Positions 35,053 through 43,807 are shown, counted from the stretch's first letter. The stretch is 64,000 nt of DNA from Pseudomonas sp. LBUM920 (GCF_003852315.1 NZ_CP027762.1:5437501-5501500); one strand, 5' to 3'. Numbers and translations: made by a program. The notes: generated from the sequence alone by a model not told the origin.

Positions 35053-35520
35053 ATGATTAACGCCAAACTGATGCAGCTGGTCATCAACGCCTCCAACGAC
35101 GGCATCGTCGTCGCCGAACGCGAAGGCAAAGACAAGCCGCTGATCTACGTTAACCCGGCCTTCGAGCGCATGACCGGCTATGCACTGGACGACATCCTGT
35201 ATCAGGATTGCCGCTTCCTGCAGGCGGGCGACCGCGACCAGCCAGCCCTGATGGCGATTCGTGAAGCCCTCGACAGCGGCGGTTCGTGCCGGGAGATCCT
35301 GCGCAACTACCGCAAGGACGGCGCGCCTTTCTGGAACGAGCTATCGCTGTCGACGGTTTACAACGAAGCCGACAAGCAGACCTATTTTGTGGGCGTGCAA
35401 AAAGACGTCAGCGCGCAGGTCAAAGCACAACTACGCGTGGCCCAGCTGGAAGCACAGGTGGCCGAGCTTAAAGGCGAGTTGGCGGCGCTCAAAGCGACGA
35501 GCGGAATTAACAAAGTGTAA
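35053..35520 (+). CDS. short LOV blue-light photoreceptor
   Basis: 155 residues from MINAKLMQ; a start 12 bases earlier (MDRS) exists but has no ribosome site, while this ATG has GGA at seven bases. The LOV core shows NASNDGIVVAE, NPAFERMTGY and the flavin-binding QDCRFLQ with the photoactive cysteine at residue 53, the same position as in PpSB1-LOV of P. putida. A short helical C-terminal extension (VAQLEAQVAELKGEL) replaces an output domain. In blue light the cysteine forms an adduct with FMN; the protein signals by protein-protein contact. Gene order with a MerR/LitR-like regulator supports a light-control role. Confidence 0.93.
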   Translation: MINAKLMQLVINASNDGIVVAEREGKDKPLIYVNPAFERMTGYALDDILYQDCRFLQAGDRDQPALMAIREALDSGGSCREILRNYRKDGAPFWNELSLSTVYNEADKQTYFVGVQKDVSAQVKAQLRVAQLEAQVAELKGELAALKATSGINKV

Positions 35521-35578
35521 AAAACACGGTCTTTAGAGCGATAATGGCTTTTTAATGTCTCATCGTTGAGCTCCATCA

Positions 35579-36184
35579 ATGCACCGCGACGCGCTTTTGA
35601 CGCAGGACGAACTGGATTTTATCCAGGACATGCAGCACAACCCGCAGCTCAACCTGCGGGATGCGTGGTCGAGCCTGACGGTCAACGGCGGTGCACAGAT
35701 TCGTGATTTGCTCACGCGCTTGGCCGCTCACGACCACGTCACCATCCAGGCGCAGTTCGACAACCAGCAACTCACGTTCCCGCTGCACCTGGTAGAAGAC
35801 GAGTTTCACGCAGTTCATCTGCGCCTGGGCGTGCCGAGCATTTTTGAAGACGGGCCGATGATCCGGCCGTGGCGTCTGGCCCTCGAAGCACCGGTGGCCC
35901 TGGAAAACGTCAAGGGCAACCCTGCCGCGTTATGGGTTCACGAGGTGTCATTCAAAGGCGTGCTGGTTGAGATTCGTGGCCGGGTCAAACCGCCGAAAAC
36001 CTTTTCTCTGTGGTTCAGCCCGTCCGGCTACGAACGCATTGCCTTGCGCGGCGCGCTGGAGCGGGAAACGGCCCGCGGCTTATTCGCTTACCGTCTGAGC
36101 CAAAGCGATGCCGATGAAATCGAGCGGCTGCGCCAGTTCATCCTGCACCAGCATCGCCTGGTTCATCCGCACGTACACGCCTGA
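35579..36184 (+). CDS. PilZ-like protein, divergent
   Basis: 201 residues, soluble. The second half resembles a PilZ barrel: HEVSFKGVLVEIRG near residue 122 fits the [DN]xSxxG motif with glutamate in place of D/N, while the RxxxR half of the c-di-GMP site is not evident. If PilZ-like, it may no longer bind c-di-GMP. It lies 58 bases after the LOV gene and faces the convergent MerR gene two bases away. A link to light signalling is by position only. Could also be an unrelated hypothetical. Confidence 0.55.
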   Translation: MHRDALLTQDELDFIQDMQHNPQLNLRDAWSSLTVNGGAQIRDLLTRLAAHDHVTIQAQFDNQQLTFPLHLVEDEFHAVHLRLGVPSIFEDGPMIRPWRLALEAPVALENVKGNPAALWVHEVSFKGVLVEIRGRVKPPKTFSLWFSPSGYERIALRGALERETARGLFAYRLSQSDADEIERLRQFILHQHRLVHPHVHA

Positions 36185-36186
36185 CT

Positions 36187-37137
36187 TCAGGTATCCAGCT
36201 GCCCACTCAGAAACTGTTGCAGGCGGCGCTGCATCACAAGCCCATCGCTGCCCAGGCAGCCGACCGAGGAACCTGCCAGGTCTTTTTCGGCGAAGTCAGA
36301 CGCGGCGCCCGCCAGAAACAGTGGGCAATCGAGCGTCATCGCCAAGCGACTCAAGCGCTCGGTCAGCTCGTGGTTGTGTGAATGGTTGGAGAAGATGACG
36401 AGCGCCTGGGGCCGGATTTTTTCACAGACCAATGTCAGTTCGTCCAGGGGCTGACCCACTTCCAGCACCTTCATGGGCAGATCCTGCCGACCGACCAATA
36501 GCGCCGCCACCAGCAATTCCAACCTACGGCATTCGCCGGGCAACGCCGCCAGCAAGACCCGGGACCCGGGCGAGCCGCTGCCCAGTTGCAAGCGCAGCCA
36601 GGCTTGCTCACGCAGGAAAGCATCGAAAAATAACCACTCGCTGGCTTGGCCGAAGCGGCCTTGATGACGCAGCAAGTCGCTCCAAAGGGGCATGAGGATG
36701 TCTTGAAACGCCTCACTCGGCGGGTAGGTCGCTGACAACTGGCTGTAGAGGTGTTCAAGGGCGCGATCATCGAAAGCACTGATGGCCTGCCTCAACCGCG
36801 TTTGCCATTGCGTGTCCTCGATCGAGTCTCGCTCGGCGCGAACCACATCGGCTTGCTGATCATCGCGGGCGAGGATCTTGCCGACTTTGCTTACCGCAAC
36901 GCCGCGCTCAATCCAATCGAGAATCCTGTTGACGGTCTCAATATCGGTCCTGGAGTAGAGGCGATGCCCACTTTCGGTGCGCGCGGGCTGAATCAGACCA
37001 TACCGTCGCTCCCAGGCTCGCAAGGTGACCGGATTGACACCTGTCAATCTCGAGACTTCACGAATCGGAAAAAGCTCGCTGGAATCGGCAAGGCTGCCGT
37101 GGGCGATTTCGTGAACAGGAGCAGTAATTTCGGGCAT
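36187..37137 (-). CDS. MerR-family regulator, class II LitR/CarH-like
   Basis: 316 residues. MerR helix-turn-helix at 22-90 (FPIREVSRLTGVNPVTLRAWERRYGLI, GHRLYSRTDI). Helical middle 110-190 resembles the four-helix cap of B12-binding photoreceptors. The C terminal domain (ASSVGCLGSDG-type end) keeps the fold but I do not see the DxHxxG cobalamin motif, which is what defines the class II LitR proteins of Pseudomonas. Those depend on a LOV protein for light response, which agrees with the neighbouring LOV gene. It faces the divergent pterin operon it may control. Confidence 0.8.
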   Translation of the reverse strand: MPEITAPVHEIAHGSLADSSELFPIREVSRLTGVNPVTLRAWERRYGLIQPARTESGHRLYSRTDIETVNRILDWIERGVAVSKVGKILARDDQQADVVRAERDSIEDTQWQTRLRQAISAFDDRALEHLYSQLSATYPPSEAFQDILMPLWSDLLRHQGRFGQASEWLFFDAFLREQAWLRLQLGSGSPGSRVLLAALPGECRRLELLVAALLVGRQDLPMKVLEVGQPLDELTLVCEKIRPQALVIFSNHSHNHELTERLSRLAMTLDCPLFLAGAASDFAEKDLAGSSVGCLGSDGLVMQRRLQQFLSGQLDT

Positions 37138-37349
37138 CGGGGATCAAAAACATCCGTGTAGATTTGGATCCCATTTAACGCCTTTCCACTTGTCCTTTTC
37201 AAGGCCCGCACCCTTCTGACCAATGTCACTGGCGTATTTTTGCAAAACAGGAATAATCCTTGCCTGTTTTTCAGGTGATGGCCTACCCGGCCGCCACCTT
37301 TGTGCGCCGTCTACCCGGCTCAGCGCACCTGATTATTTGGAGATACACA

Positions 37350-37910
37350 ATGTCTACCTCCCCTGTCACCTTGATGGTTGCGCGCCGCGTGGCCAAAGGG
37401 CGTTATGAAGAATTGATGGCCTGGCTGTGTGAAGGCGAGCAATTGGCCACTGACTTCCCCGGTTACCTGGGTTCCGGTGTACTGGCTCCGCCGCCCCATG
37501 ACGACGAGTTTCAAATCATCTTCCGCTTTGCCGACGAAAAAACCCTGCACGCCTGGGAGTTTTCCGCCTCGCGCAGTACCTGGTTGAGCCGTGGCAGCGA
37601 GCTGTTCGCCGACCCGTCCGAGCATCGCGTCAGTGGCATCGATGGCTGGTTCGGCGCCGTGGGTGCACGGCCGCCGCGCTGGAAACAGGCTGTGGCGATC
37701 TGGCTGGCGTTTTTCCCGGTGTCGCTGCTGTTCAACTTCGTCCTGGGGCCGCTGCTCAACGAATTGGACCTGGCCCCACGCGTGCTGGTCAGCACCCTGG
37801 CGCTCACGCCCTTGATGGTTTTCTGGTTCATTCCCTTGTCGACGCACCTGCTGGCGAACTGGCTGCACCCCACACCGCCGACGCGCAAGGTCGCCGAAGC
37901 TGCCGCTTGA
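37350..37910 (+). CDS. antibiotic-biosynthesis-monooxygenase-domain membrane protein
   Basis: 186 residues from the ATG behind TTGGAGATACACA. Residues 1-100 form an ABM/dimeric ferredoxin-like domain (VTLMVARRVAKGRYEELMAWL, GYLGSGVL). Residues 115-175 contain two membrane spans (AIWLAFFPVSLLFNFVLGP and LALTPLMVFWFIPLSTHLL). The membrane-anchored ABM layout is common in pseudomonads but its function is not known. First gene of the rightward operon leading to folM-folE-folX. Confidence 0.82.
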   Translation: MSTSPVTLMVARRVAKGRYEELMAWLCEGEQLATDFPGYLGSGVLAPPPHDDEFQIIFRFADEKTLHAWEFSASRSTWLSRGSELFADPSEHRVSGIDGWFGAVGARPPRWKQAVAIWLAFFPVSLLFNFVLGPLLNELDLAPRVLVSTLALTPLMVFWFIPLSTHLLANWLHPTPPTRKVAEAAA

Positions 37911-37967
37911 GTACAGGGGCGGCCGGTCGCTGGTATAGTTTCAGCCTGCCAGCGACTTGAGCCTCCC

Positions 37968-38678
37968 ATGACTGCAACGAACGCCCCGATCCTGATCACC
38001 GGTGCCGGCCAGCGTGTCGGTCTGCATTGCGCCGAGCGCCTGCTGGACGAGGGCCAGCCGGTTATTTTCAGCTACCGCAGCGAGCGTCCAGGCGTTGAGG
38101 CCTTGCGCGAGCGTGGCGCGGTCGGCGTGTTTGCCGACTTCTCCAGTGAAGCCGGGATTCTGGCCTTCATCGCCCAACTGCAAACCCACACCAACAGCCT
38201 GCGCGCGATCATCCATAACGCATCGGCGTGGGTCGCGGAAACGCCCGGCGACGAAAGCCGCGCGTTTACCGACATGTTCAGCGTGCACATGCTTGCGCCG
38301 TACCTGATCAACCTGCATTGTTCACCCTTGCTGCAACGCTCTTCACCTGCCGATATCGTGCATATCAGCGACGACGTGGTGCGCAAAGGCAGCCGCCAGC
38401 ATATTGCCTATTGCGCCACCAAGGCCGGGCTCGACAGCCTCACGTTGTCGTTTGCTGCGCAGTTGGCGCCGCTGATCAAGGTCAATGGCATTGCGCCGGC
38501 GATGGTGATGTTCAACGAGGGCGACGACGCGGCCTACCGCGCCAACGTCCTGGCCAAATCGGCACTGGGCATCGAACCCGGGCCCGAGGTGATCTACCAG
38601 AGCGTGCGTTACCTGCTGGACAACCCTTATGTCACCGGTACCACCCTGACCGTCAACGGCGGGCGGCATATCAAGTAA
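37968..38678 (+). CDS. folM: dihydromonapterin reductase (FolM-like SDR)
   Basis: 236 residues. Short-chain dehydrogenase with TGAGQRVGLHCA near 11, NASAW near 84 and catalytic YCATKAG near 147. The GQRVG loop in place of GxGxG is typical of FolM/pteridine reductases. It reduces dihydromonapterin to tetrahydromonapterin, the cofactor of phenylalanine hydroxylase in pseudomonads. Directly followed by folE and folX, which make its substrate. Confidence 0.93.
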   Translation: MTATNAPILITGAGQRVGLHCAERLLDEGQPVIFSYRSERPGVEALRERGAVGVFADFSSEAGILAFIAQLQTHTNSLRAIIHNASAWVAETPGDESRAFTDMFSVHMLAPYLINLHCSPLLQRSSPADIVHISDDVVRKGSRQHIAYCATKAGLDSLTLSFAAQLAPLIKVNGIAPAMVMFNEGDDAAYRANVLAKSALGIEPGPEVIYQSVRYLLDNPYVTGTTLTVNGGRHIK

Positions 38679-38698
38679 GCCGTTTGTGAGGATGTTGT

Positions 38699-39259
38699 AT
38701 GACCTTGTCCCTGCCCCAACACTACCGCGAAATTCTCAAAGGCCTGGGCGAAGACCCGGAACGCGAAGGCTTGCTCGACACCCCCAAGCGCGCTGCCAAG
38801 GCCATGCAGTACCTGTGTCACGGCTACGAGCAGAACCTGGACGAAATCGTCAACGGTGCGCTGTTCGCGTCCGACAATGACGAAATGGTGATCCTTAAGG
38901 ACATCGAGCTGTATTCGCTGTGCGAGCACCATTTGCTGCCCTTTATCGGCAAGGCCCATGTGGCCTATATTCCGACCGGCAAGGTGCTCGGGCTGTCGAA
39001 GCTGGCGCGCATTGTCGACATGTACGCGCGACGCCTGCAGATCCAGGAAAACCTCACGCGGCAAATTGCCGACGCAATTCAGCAGGTCACCCAGGCCGCC
39101 GGCGTGGCAGTGGTGATCGAAGCCAAGCACATGTGCATGATGATGCGCGGCGTGGAAAAACAGAATTCAACCATGAACACCTCGGTGATGCTCGGCGCGT
39201 TCCGCGAGTCGAACACCACCCGCATGGAGTTCCTGCAACTGATTGGACGGAGCAAGTAG
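38699..39259 (+). CDS. folE: GTP cyclohydrolase I
   Basis: 186 residues. Zinc and catalytic residues are visible in YSLCEHHLLPF near 80 and MCMMMRGVEKQNS near 148; QIQENLTRQIAD-type region near 120 is conserved. FolE converts GTP to dihydroneopterin triphosphate, first step of pterin synthesis. Between folM and folX, 20 bases after folM and 2 bases before folX, so one operon. Confidence 0.97.
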   Translation: MTLSLPQHYREILKGLGEDPEREGLLDTPKRAAKAMQYLCHGYEQNLDEIVNGALFASDNDEMVILKDIELYSLCEHHLLPFIGKAHVAYIPTGKVLGLSKLARIVDMYARRLQIQENLTRQIADAIQQVTQAAGVAVVIEAKHMCMMMRGVEKQNSTMNTSVMLGAFRESNTTRMEFLQLIGRSK

Positions 39260-39261
39260 CA

Positions 39262-39633
39262 ATGCCACAACTTCAACCAGGCATGGCGCGCATCCGGGTC
39301 AAGGACCTGTGCCTGCGCACCTTTATCGGCATCAACGAGGACGAGATCCTCAACAAGCAGGACGTGCTGATCAACCTGACCATCCTGTACGCCGCCCAGG
39401 AAGCCGTGCGGGACAACGACATCGATCACGCGCTGAACTACCGCACCATCACCAAGGCCATCATCGCCCACGTCGAAGGCAACCGCTTCGCCCTGCTCGA
39501 GCGCCTGACCCAGGAGCTGCTGGACCTGGTGATGAGCAACGAGTCGGTGCTGTACGCCGAAGTCGAAGTGGACAAGCCTCACGCGCTGCGCTTTGCCGAG
39601 TCGGTCTCGATAACGCTAGCTGCAAGCCGCTAG
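39262..39633 (+). CDS. folX: dihydroneopterin triphosphate 2'-epimerase
   Basis: 123 residues starting MPQLQPGMARIRVKDL, two bases after folE; an in-frame longer reading runs through folE and is rejected. FolB/FolX fold with GINEDEILNKQDVLIN near 28 and NYRTITKAII near 66. The clear FolX mark is the replacement of FolB active-site residues seen in aldolase-type enzymes, so epimerase is the better call. Makes dihydromonapterin triphosphate for the FolM route. Its last codons read into a repeat of CTGCAAGC units. Confidence 0.9.
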   Translation: MPQLQPGMARIRVKDLCLRTFIGINEDEILNKQDVLINLTILYAAQEAVRDNDIDHALNYRTITKAIIAHVEGNRFALLERLTQELLDLVMSNESVLYAEVEVDKPHALRFAESVSITLAASR

Positions 39634-39717
39634 CTGCAAGCGATAAGCTAAAGGCCGACCACACTCCAACTTGCAGCTTGAAGCTTGCCCGCTTGAAGCT
39701 GTCTCAAAGAGACCACC

Positions 39718-40014
39718 ATGAACGATCAACAACGCCTTGAACTTGAAGCCGCCGCCTTCCGCCGGCTGGTGGCCCACCTGGACAGCCGCAAGGATGTACA
39801 GAACATCGACCTGATGAACCTCTCGGGCTTCTGCCGTAACTGCTTGTCCAAGTGGTACAAGGCCGAGGCCGATGAGCGCCACATCGAGCTGAGCCTCGAT
39901 GACGCCCGTGAAGTGGTGTACGGCATGCCGTACGCCGAGTGGAAAGCCCAATACCAGAAAGAAGCCAATGCCGAGCAACAGGCGGCGTTTGCCAAAGGAA
40001 AAACCCATGACTGA
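39718..40014 (+). CDS. DUF1244 protein
   Basis: 98 residues, soluble and helical. The conserved family core GFCRNCLSKWY lies near residue 40, with a CxxC pair that may bind metal. Ends eight bases inside the following HopJ-family gene, so the two are translationally coupled. No function is known for the family. It may still belong to the pterin operon upstream. Confidence 0.88.
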   Translation: MNDQQRLELEAAAFRRLVAHLDSRKDVQNIDLMNLSGFCRNCLSKWYKAEADERHIELSLDDAREVVYGMPYAEWKAQYQKEANAEQQAAFAKGKTHD

Positions 40015-40348
40015 TTTGAACACCCTGCGCGCCAGCCTCAACAGCGGCGAACATGCCTTTGCTGACACCTTGGCTTTTGTAGCCGCGGGTTACGACTACC
40101 AGCCGCAAGCCTTCACCAATGGCAACGTGGAAAACGCCGCCGGGCAGAACGAGGGGTCGTGCAAGACCCTGGGCCTGGCGTTGCTGGAAGGCTTGAGCGA
40201 TCAGGAAGCGCTGCTGGCGTTTGGCGAGCATTACCGCTCGGTGGTGGCTACGCCTGAAGGCAGCGACCACGGCAACATTCGTGCGCTGATCGAGCATGGG
40301 TTGGCGGGTGTGAAGTTCGCCGCACAGCCACTGACCCGCAAATCCTGA
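40007..40348 (+). CDS. HopJ-family small protein
   Basis: 113 residues. Matches the HopJ type III effector family by FNNAG-type FTNGNVENAAGQNEGSC near 38-54 and FGEHYRSV near 72. Despite the name these small proteins are found in free-living pseudomonads without a type III system; I see no hrp box or secretion gene here. Overlaps the DUF1244 gene by eight bases. Real function unknown. Confidence 0.87.
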   Translation: MTDLNTLRASLNSGEHAFADTLAFVAAGYDYQPQAFTNGNVENAAGQNEGSCKTLGLALLEGLSDQEALLAFGEHYRSVVATPEGSDHGNIRALIEHGLAGVKFAAQPLTRKS

Positions 40349-40367
40349 GTCAGGCATAGATCAAAAT

Positions 40368-40455
40368 GGGGGAGCGGGCTTGCTCGCGAATGCAGAGTGG
40401 CAGTCAATACATCTGGTGACTGATACACCGCATTCGCGAGCAAGCCCGCTCCCAC
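40368..40455. repeat. REP pair (GTGGGAGCGGGCTTGC type)
   Basis: GGGAGCGGGCTTGCTCGCGA mirrored by TCGCGAGCAAGCCCGCTCCC across about 40 bases, in the gap between the convergent HopJ-family and trxB genes. Confidence 0.85.
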
Positions 40456-40488
40456 ATTTGAACGGCGGTGTTGCATAAATCGCAGACA

Positions 40489-40518
40489 TAAAAAAACCGG
40501 CCTCGCAGCCGGTTTTTT
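40489..40518 (-). terminator. intrinsic terminator after trxB
   Basis: AAAAAACCGGC / GCCGGTTTTTT with loop CTCGCA. Symmetric runs allow use from both the convergent trxB and the HopJ-family gene. Confidence 0.9.
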
Positions 40519-40530
40519 CATTTAAACGGG

Positions 40531-41493
40531 TTAGAACGAAGCGTCTTTCAAACCGTCGAGGTAACGCTCGGCGTCCAGAGCCGCCATGCAGCCGGCGCCG
40601 GCCGAGGTGATGGCCTGGCGATAGACGTGGTCAGCCACGTCACCGGCGGCAAAGATGCCTTCGATGTTGGTTGCGGTGGCATTGCCTTCACGGCCGCCTT
40701 GCACCACCAGGTAGCCGTCTTTGGCTTCCAGCACGCCTTCGAACAGCGAGGTGTTCGGGGTGTGGCCGATCGCGATGAACACGCCGTCGACTTTCAGTTC
40801 GTCGAAGCTGCCGTCGTTGTTTTTCAGGCGAGCGCCAGTCACGCCCATGTTGTCGCCCAGGACTTCGTCGAGGGTGGCGTTGAGCTTGAGGATGATCTTG
40901 CCTTCAGCGACACGGGCGTGCAGCTTGTCGATCAGAATCTTCTCGGCGCGGAAGGTCTCGCGGCGGTGAACCAGGGTCACGGTGCTGGCGATGTTGGCCA
41001 GGTACAGCGCTTCTTCCACGGCGGTGTTGCCACCACCGACCACGGCAACAGGCTTGTTGCGGTAGAAGAAACCGTCGCAGGTCGCGCAGGCGGATACGCC
41101 TTTGCCCATGAATGCTTCTTCCGACGGCAGGCCCAGGTAACGGGCGCTGGCGCCAGTGGCGATGATCAGCGCGTCACAGGTGTACACGCCGCTGTCGCCA
41201 GTCAGGCTGTAAGGCTTTTTCGAGAAGTCGACTTGGTTGATGTGGTCGAAAACAATCTCGGTTTCAAAGCGCTCGGCGTGTTCTTTCATCCGCTCCATCA
41301 GCACCGGGCCGGTCAAACCGTGGACGTCGCCCGGCCAGTTGTCGACTTCAGTGGTGGTGGTCAACTGACCGCCCGCCTGCATGCCGGTGATCAGCAGCGG
41401 CTTGAGGTTGGCTCGGGCAGCGTAAACGGCAGCGCTGTAACCGGCAGGGCCGGAACCGAGAATAATCACTCGCGAATGACGGGTATCAGACAT
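40531..41493 (-). CDS. trxB: thioredoxin reductase
   Basis: 320 residues. FAD motif GSGPAGYSAAVYAARA near 12, redox-active pair CATCDG near 138, NADPH motif GGGNTAVEEALYL near 155 and the C-terminal FAD contact FAAGDVADHVYRQA near 285. TrxB uses NADPH to keep thioredoxin reduced. Monocistronic, with its own terminator. Length is typical. Confidence 0.98.
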   Translation of the reverse strand: MSDTRHSRVIILGSGPAGYSAAVYAARANLKPLLITGMQAGGQLTTTTEVDNWPGDVHGLTGPVLMERMKEHAERFETEIVFDHINQVDFSKKPYSLTGDSGVYTCDALIIATGASARYLGLPSEEAFMGKGVSACATCDGFFYRNKPVAVVGGGNTAVEEALYLANIASTVTLVHRRETFRAEKILIDKLHARVAEGKIILKLNATLDEVLGDNMGVTGARLKNNDGSFDELKVDGVFIAIGHTPNTSLFEGVLEAKDGYLVVQGGREGNATATNIEGIFAAGDVADHVYRQAITSAGAGCMAALDAERYLDGLKDASF

Positions 41494-41785
41494 GACTCAC
41501 TCCTATCGACCGTCCGGACTACAGAACGGCTGGAATAAAAAAGGACCGCGAAGCACTTGGGGAAGGCTTGAACTCGCAGATCCTGAAAATAATGGGTGCA
41601 GCGTATAGAGGGGGGCAAGATTAAGGAAATACGGAATAACAATCCAGCTCATAGGTGGTCTCTATCCCTGCCACCCGATTAATCGACGCCATTGTGCTTA
41701 GATGTTACCGCTGATGTCGCTGCTTTCACCCAGGATGCAAAGGCGGTAAGGTCGGCGCGTTTGTCATCCTGCTCGGAGTTCTCCA

Positions 41786-42550
41786 ATGCCCGCCCCTGCT
41801 CTTTCCGGCCCGCAGTACCTGCGCGAAGGCCTCAAACTGGTATTGAGCCCAGGCCTGCGCCTGTTTGTAGTGCTGCCGCTGGCGATTAACCTGGTGCTGT
41901 TCGTCGGTTTGATCTACTTCGCCGGCCATCAGTTCAGCCTGTGGGTCGACACCTTGATGCCGACGCTGCCGGGCTGGTTGAGTTTCCTCAGTTACATCCT
42001 GTGGCCGCTGTTTGTGGTGCTGGTGGTGCTGATGGTGTTTTTCACCTTCACCATGCTGGCGAATATCATCGCGGCGCCCTTCAACGGCTTTCTCGCCGAG
42101 AAAGTTGAAGTGGTGGTGCGCGGCACCGACGACTTCCCGCCGTTCAGCTGGGGCGAACTGGTGGCGATGGTGCCCCGCACGCTGGCGCGGGAAATGCGCA
42201 AGCTGGGCTACTTCCTGCCACGCGCCATCGGCCTGTTTATCCTGTCGTTCATTCCGGTGGTCAACCTGATCGCCGCGCCGTTGTGGCTGCTGTTCGGCGT
42301 GTGGATGATGGCGATCCAGTACATTGACTACCCGGCGGACAACCACAAGCTGGGCTGGAACGAGATGCTCGCCTGGCTGCGCCAGAAGCGCTGGCAGAGC
42401 ATGAGCTTCGGCGGCATCGTCTACCTGGTGCTGCTGGTGCCGGTGGTCAACCTGCTGATGATGCCGGCGGCGGTGGCCGGAGCCACGCTGTTCTGGGTGC
42501 GCGAACAAGGCGCCGAGGCCATGGCGATGCAGAAAGTGACCCGGTCATAA
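41786..42550 (+). CDS. cysZ: CysZ sulfate permease
   Basis: 254 residues with four strong hydrophobic stretches and the family signatures GPQYLREGLKLVL near 8, AAPFNGFLAEKVE near 95 and QYIDYPADNHK near 178. CysZ imports sulfate for cysteine synthesis across the inner membrane. Start ATG follows GGAGTTCTCC. A glycosyltransferase gene follows on the same strand. Confidence 0.93.
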   Translation: MPAPALSGPQYLREGLKLVLSPGLRLFVVLPLAINLVLFVGLIYFAGHQFSLWVDTLMPTLPGWLSFLSYILWPLFVVLVVLMVFFTFTMLANIIAAPFNGFLAEKVEVVVRGTDDFPPFSWGELVAMVPRTLAREMRKLGYFLPRAIGLFILSFIPVVNLIAAPLWLLFGVWMMAIQYIDYPADNHKLGWNEMLAWLRQKRWQSMSFGGIVYLVLLVPVVNLLMMPAAVAGATLFWVREQGAEAMAMQKVTRS

Positions 42551-42604
42551 ATCCATCATGCCAATGACACAATGACGACATGGCCCACGGTGACACTGTG
42601 GGTC

Positions 42605-43807
42605 ATGACGACAGCTTCGCTTCACATCACCCTGATCACCGAAACCTTCCCGCCAGAGATCAACGGGGTGGCCAATACCCTTGGCCGCCTGTGTGAAGGT
42701 TTGCGCGCGCGAGGCCATCAGGTCGAGTTAGTGCGTCCACGCCAGGGCAGCGATCAGAGCCGCCCCAGCGATGACGCGCTGCTGTTGTGCCGCGGGTGGC
42801 CGCTGCCAGGCTACCCCGGCCTGCAATGGGGCCAGTCGTCGATGCATAAGTTGCTGCGCCGCTGGACCCGTCAGCGCCCCGACGTGCTCTACATCGCCAC
42901 CGAAGGGCCGTTGGGCTTGTCGGCGTTGCGCGCGGCGCGGCGCCTGGGCATCAGCGTGGTCAGTGGCTTTCACACCAACTTCCAGCAGTACTCGAACCAA
43001 TACGGTTTGAGCCTGCTCAGCCGCATGGTCACGCACTATTTGCGCTGGTTCCATAACCGTTCGACGCTGACGCTGGTCCCCAGCACCAGTCAGCGCCTGG
43101 AGCTGGAGCGGCGCAATTTCGAGCGTCTGGGAATGTTGGCGCGCGGGGTCGACAGCCAGTTGTTCCACCCGGCGAAACGCGACCACGCCTTGCGTGAAAG
43201 TTGGGCATTGAACGCTGAGCAGATCGCCGTGCTGCACGTAGGTCGACTGGCGCAGGAGAAAAACCTGGGGTTGCTCAAGCGCTGCTTTGAAACCTTGCAA
43301 GACACCTATCCATTGCGCCAGATGAAACTGATCATCGTCGGCGATGGCCCCCAACGCACGATGCTGGAAAAGGAACTGCCAGAGGCGATTTTCTGCGGCA
43401 CCCTGCGCGGTGAGGAACTGGCCCGGCATTACGCTTCCGGCGATGTGTTCCTGTTCCCCAGCCTGACCGAAACCTTCGGCAACGTGGTGCTGGAAGCCAT
43501 GGCCTCGGGATTGGGGGTGGTGGCCTACGATCAGGCGGCCGCAACCCAGCATATCCGCCATGGCTACAACGGCGTGCTGGCGATGCCGGGGGATGAGGCT
43601 GCGTTTTGCGATGCCGCCAATTGGTTGCTGGAAGATGCAGAGAGCCTGCGCCGTATGCGCCTGAACGCTCGCCAACATGCGAGCCGCCAGGGCTGGCCGG
43701 CGATTATCGAACAGTTCGAACGTCAGTTACGCGGAGTGTGCAAGGACGGACACCCGGTGCCCGCCCTTTCACCTCTTACACCAGGGTCGTCAACGCCTCA
43801 CGACTGA
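42605..43807 (+). CDS. GT4 glycosyltransferase
   Basis: 400 residues from MTTASLHITLITETFPPE; an ATG 33 bases earlier is possible but less likely. GT-B fold: acceptor side ends with GFHTNFQQYS near 125, nucleotide-sugar side has VGRLAQEKNLGLL near 215 and the ETFGNVVLEAMASGLGVV motif near 293 of GT4 mannosyl-/glucosyltransferases. It may act on a lipid or compatible-solute acceptor. Acceptor unknown. Its 3' end overlaps the convergent old-yellow-enzyme gene by 32 bases. Confidence 0.88.
   Translation: MTTASLHITLITETFPPEINGVANTLGRLCEGLRARGHQVELVRPRQGSDQSRPSDDALLLCRGWPLPGYPGLQWGQSSMHKLLRRWTRQRPDVLYIATEGPLGLSALRAARRLGISVVSGFHTNFQQYSNQYGLSLLSRMVTHYLRWFHNRSTLTLVPSTSQRLELERRNFERLGMLARGVDSQLFHPAKRDHALRESWALNAEQIAVLHVGRLAQEKNLGLLKRCFETLQDTYPLRQMKLIIVGDGPQRTMLEKELPEAIFCGTLRGEELARHYASGDVFLFPSLTETFGNVVLEAMASGLGVVAYDQAAATQHIRHGYNGVLAMPGDEAAFCDAANWLLEDAESLRRMRLNARQHASRQGWPAIIEQFERQLRGVCKDGHPVPALSPLTPGSSTPHD

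Noticed and set aside
39613..39702. CTGCAAGC/GCTTGCAG repeats after folX as an attachment site or tRNA remnant
   Set aside because: Short low-order repeats without tRNA-like pairing or an integrase gene; treated as intergenic repeat clutter.
40007..40348. Type III secretion locus
   Set aside because: Only the family name HopJ suggests it; no hrp/hrc genes or hrp box are present.
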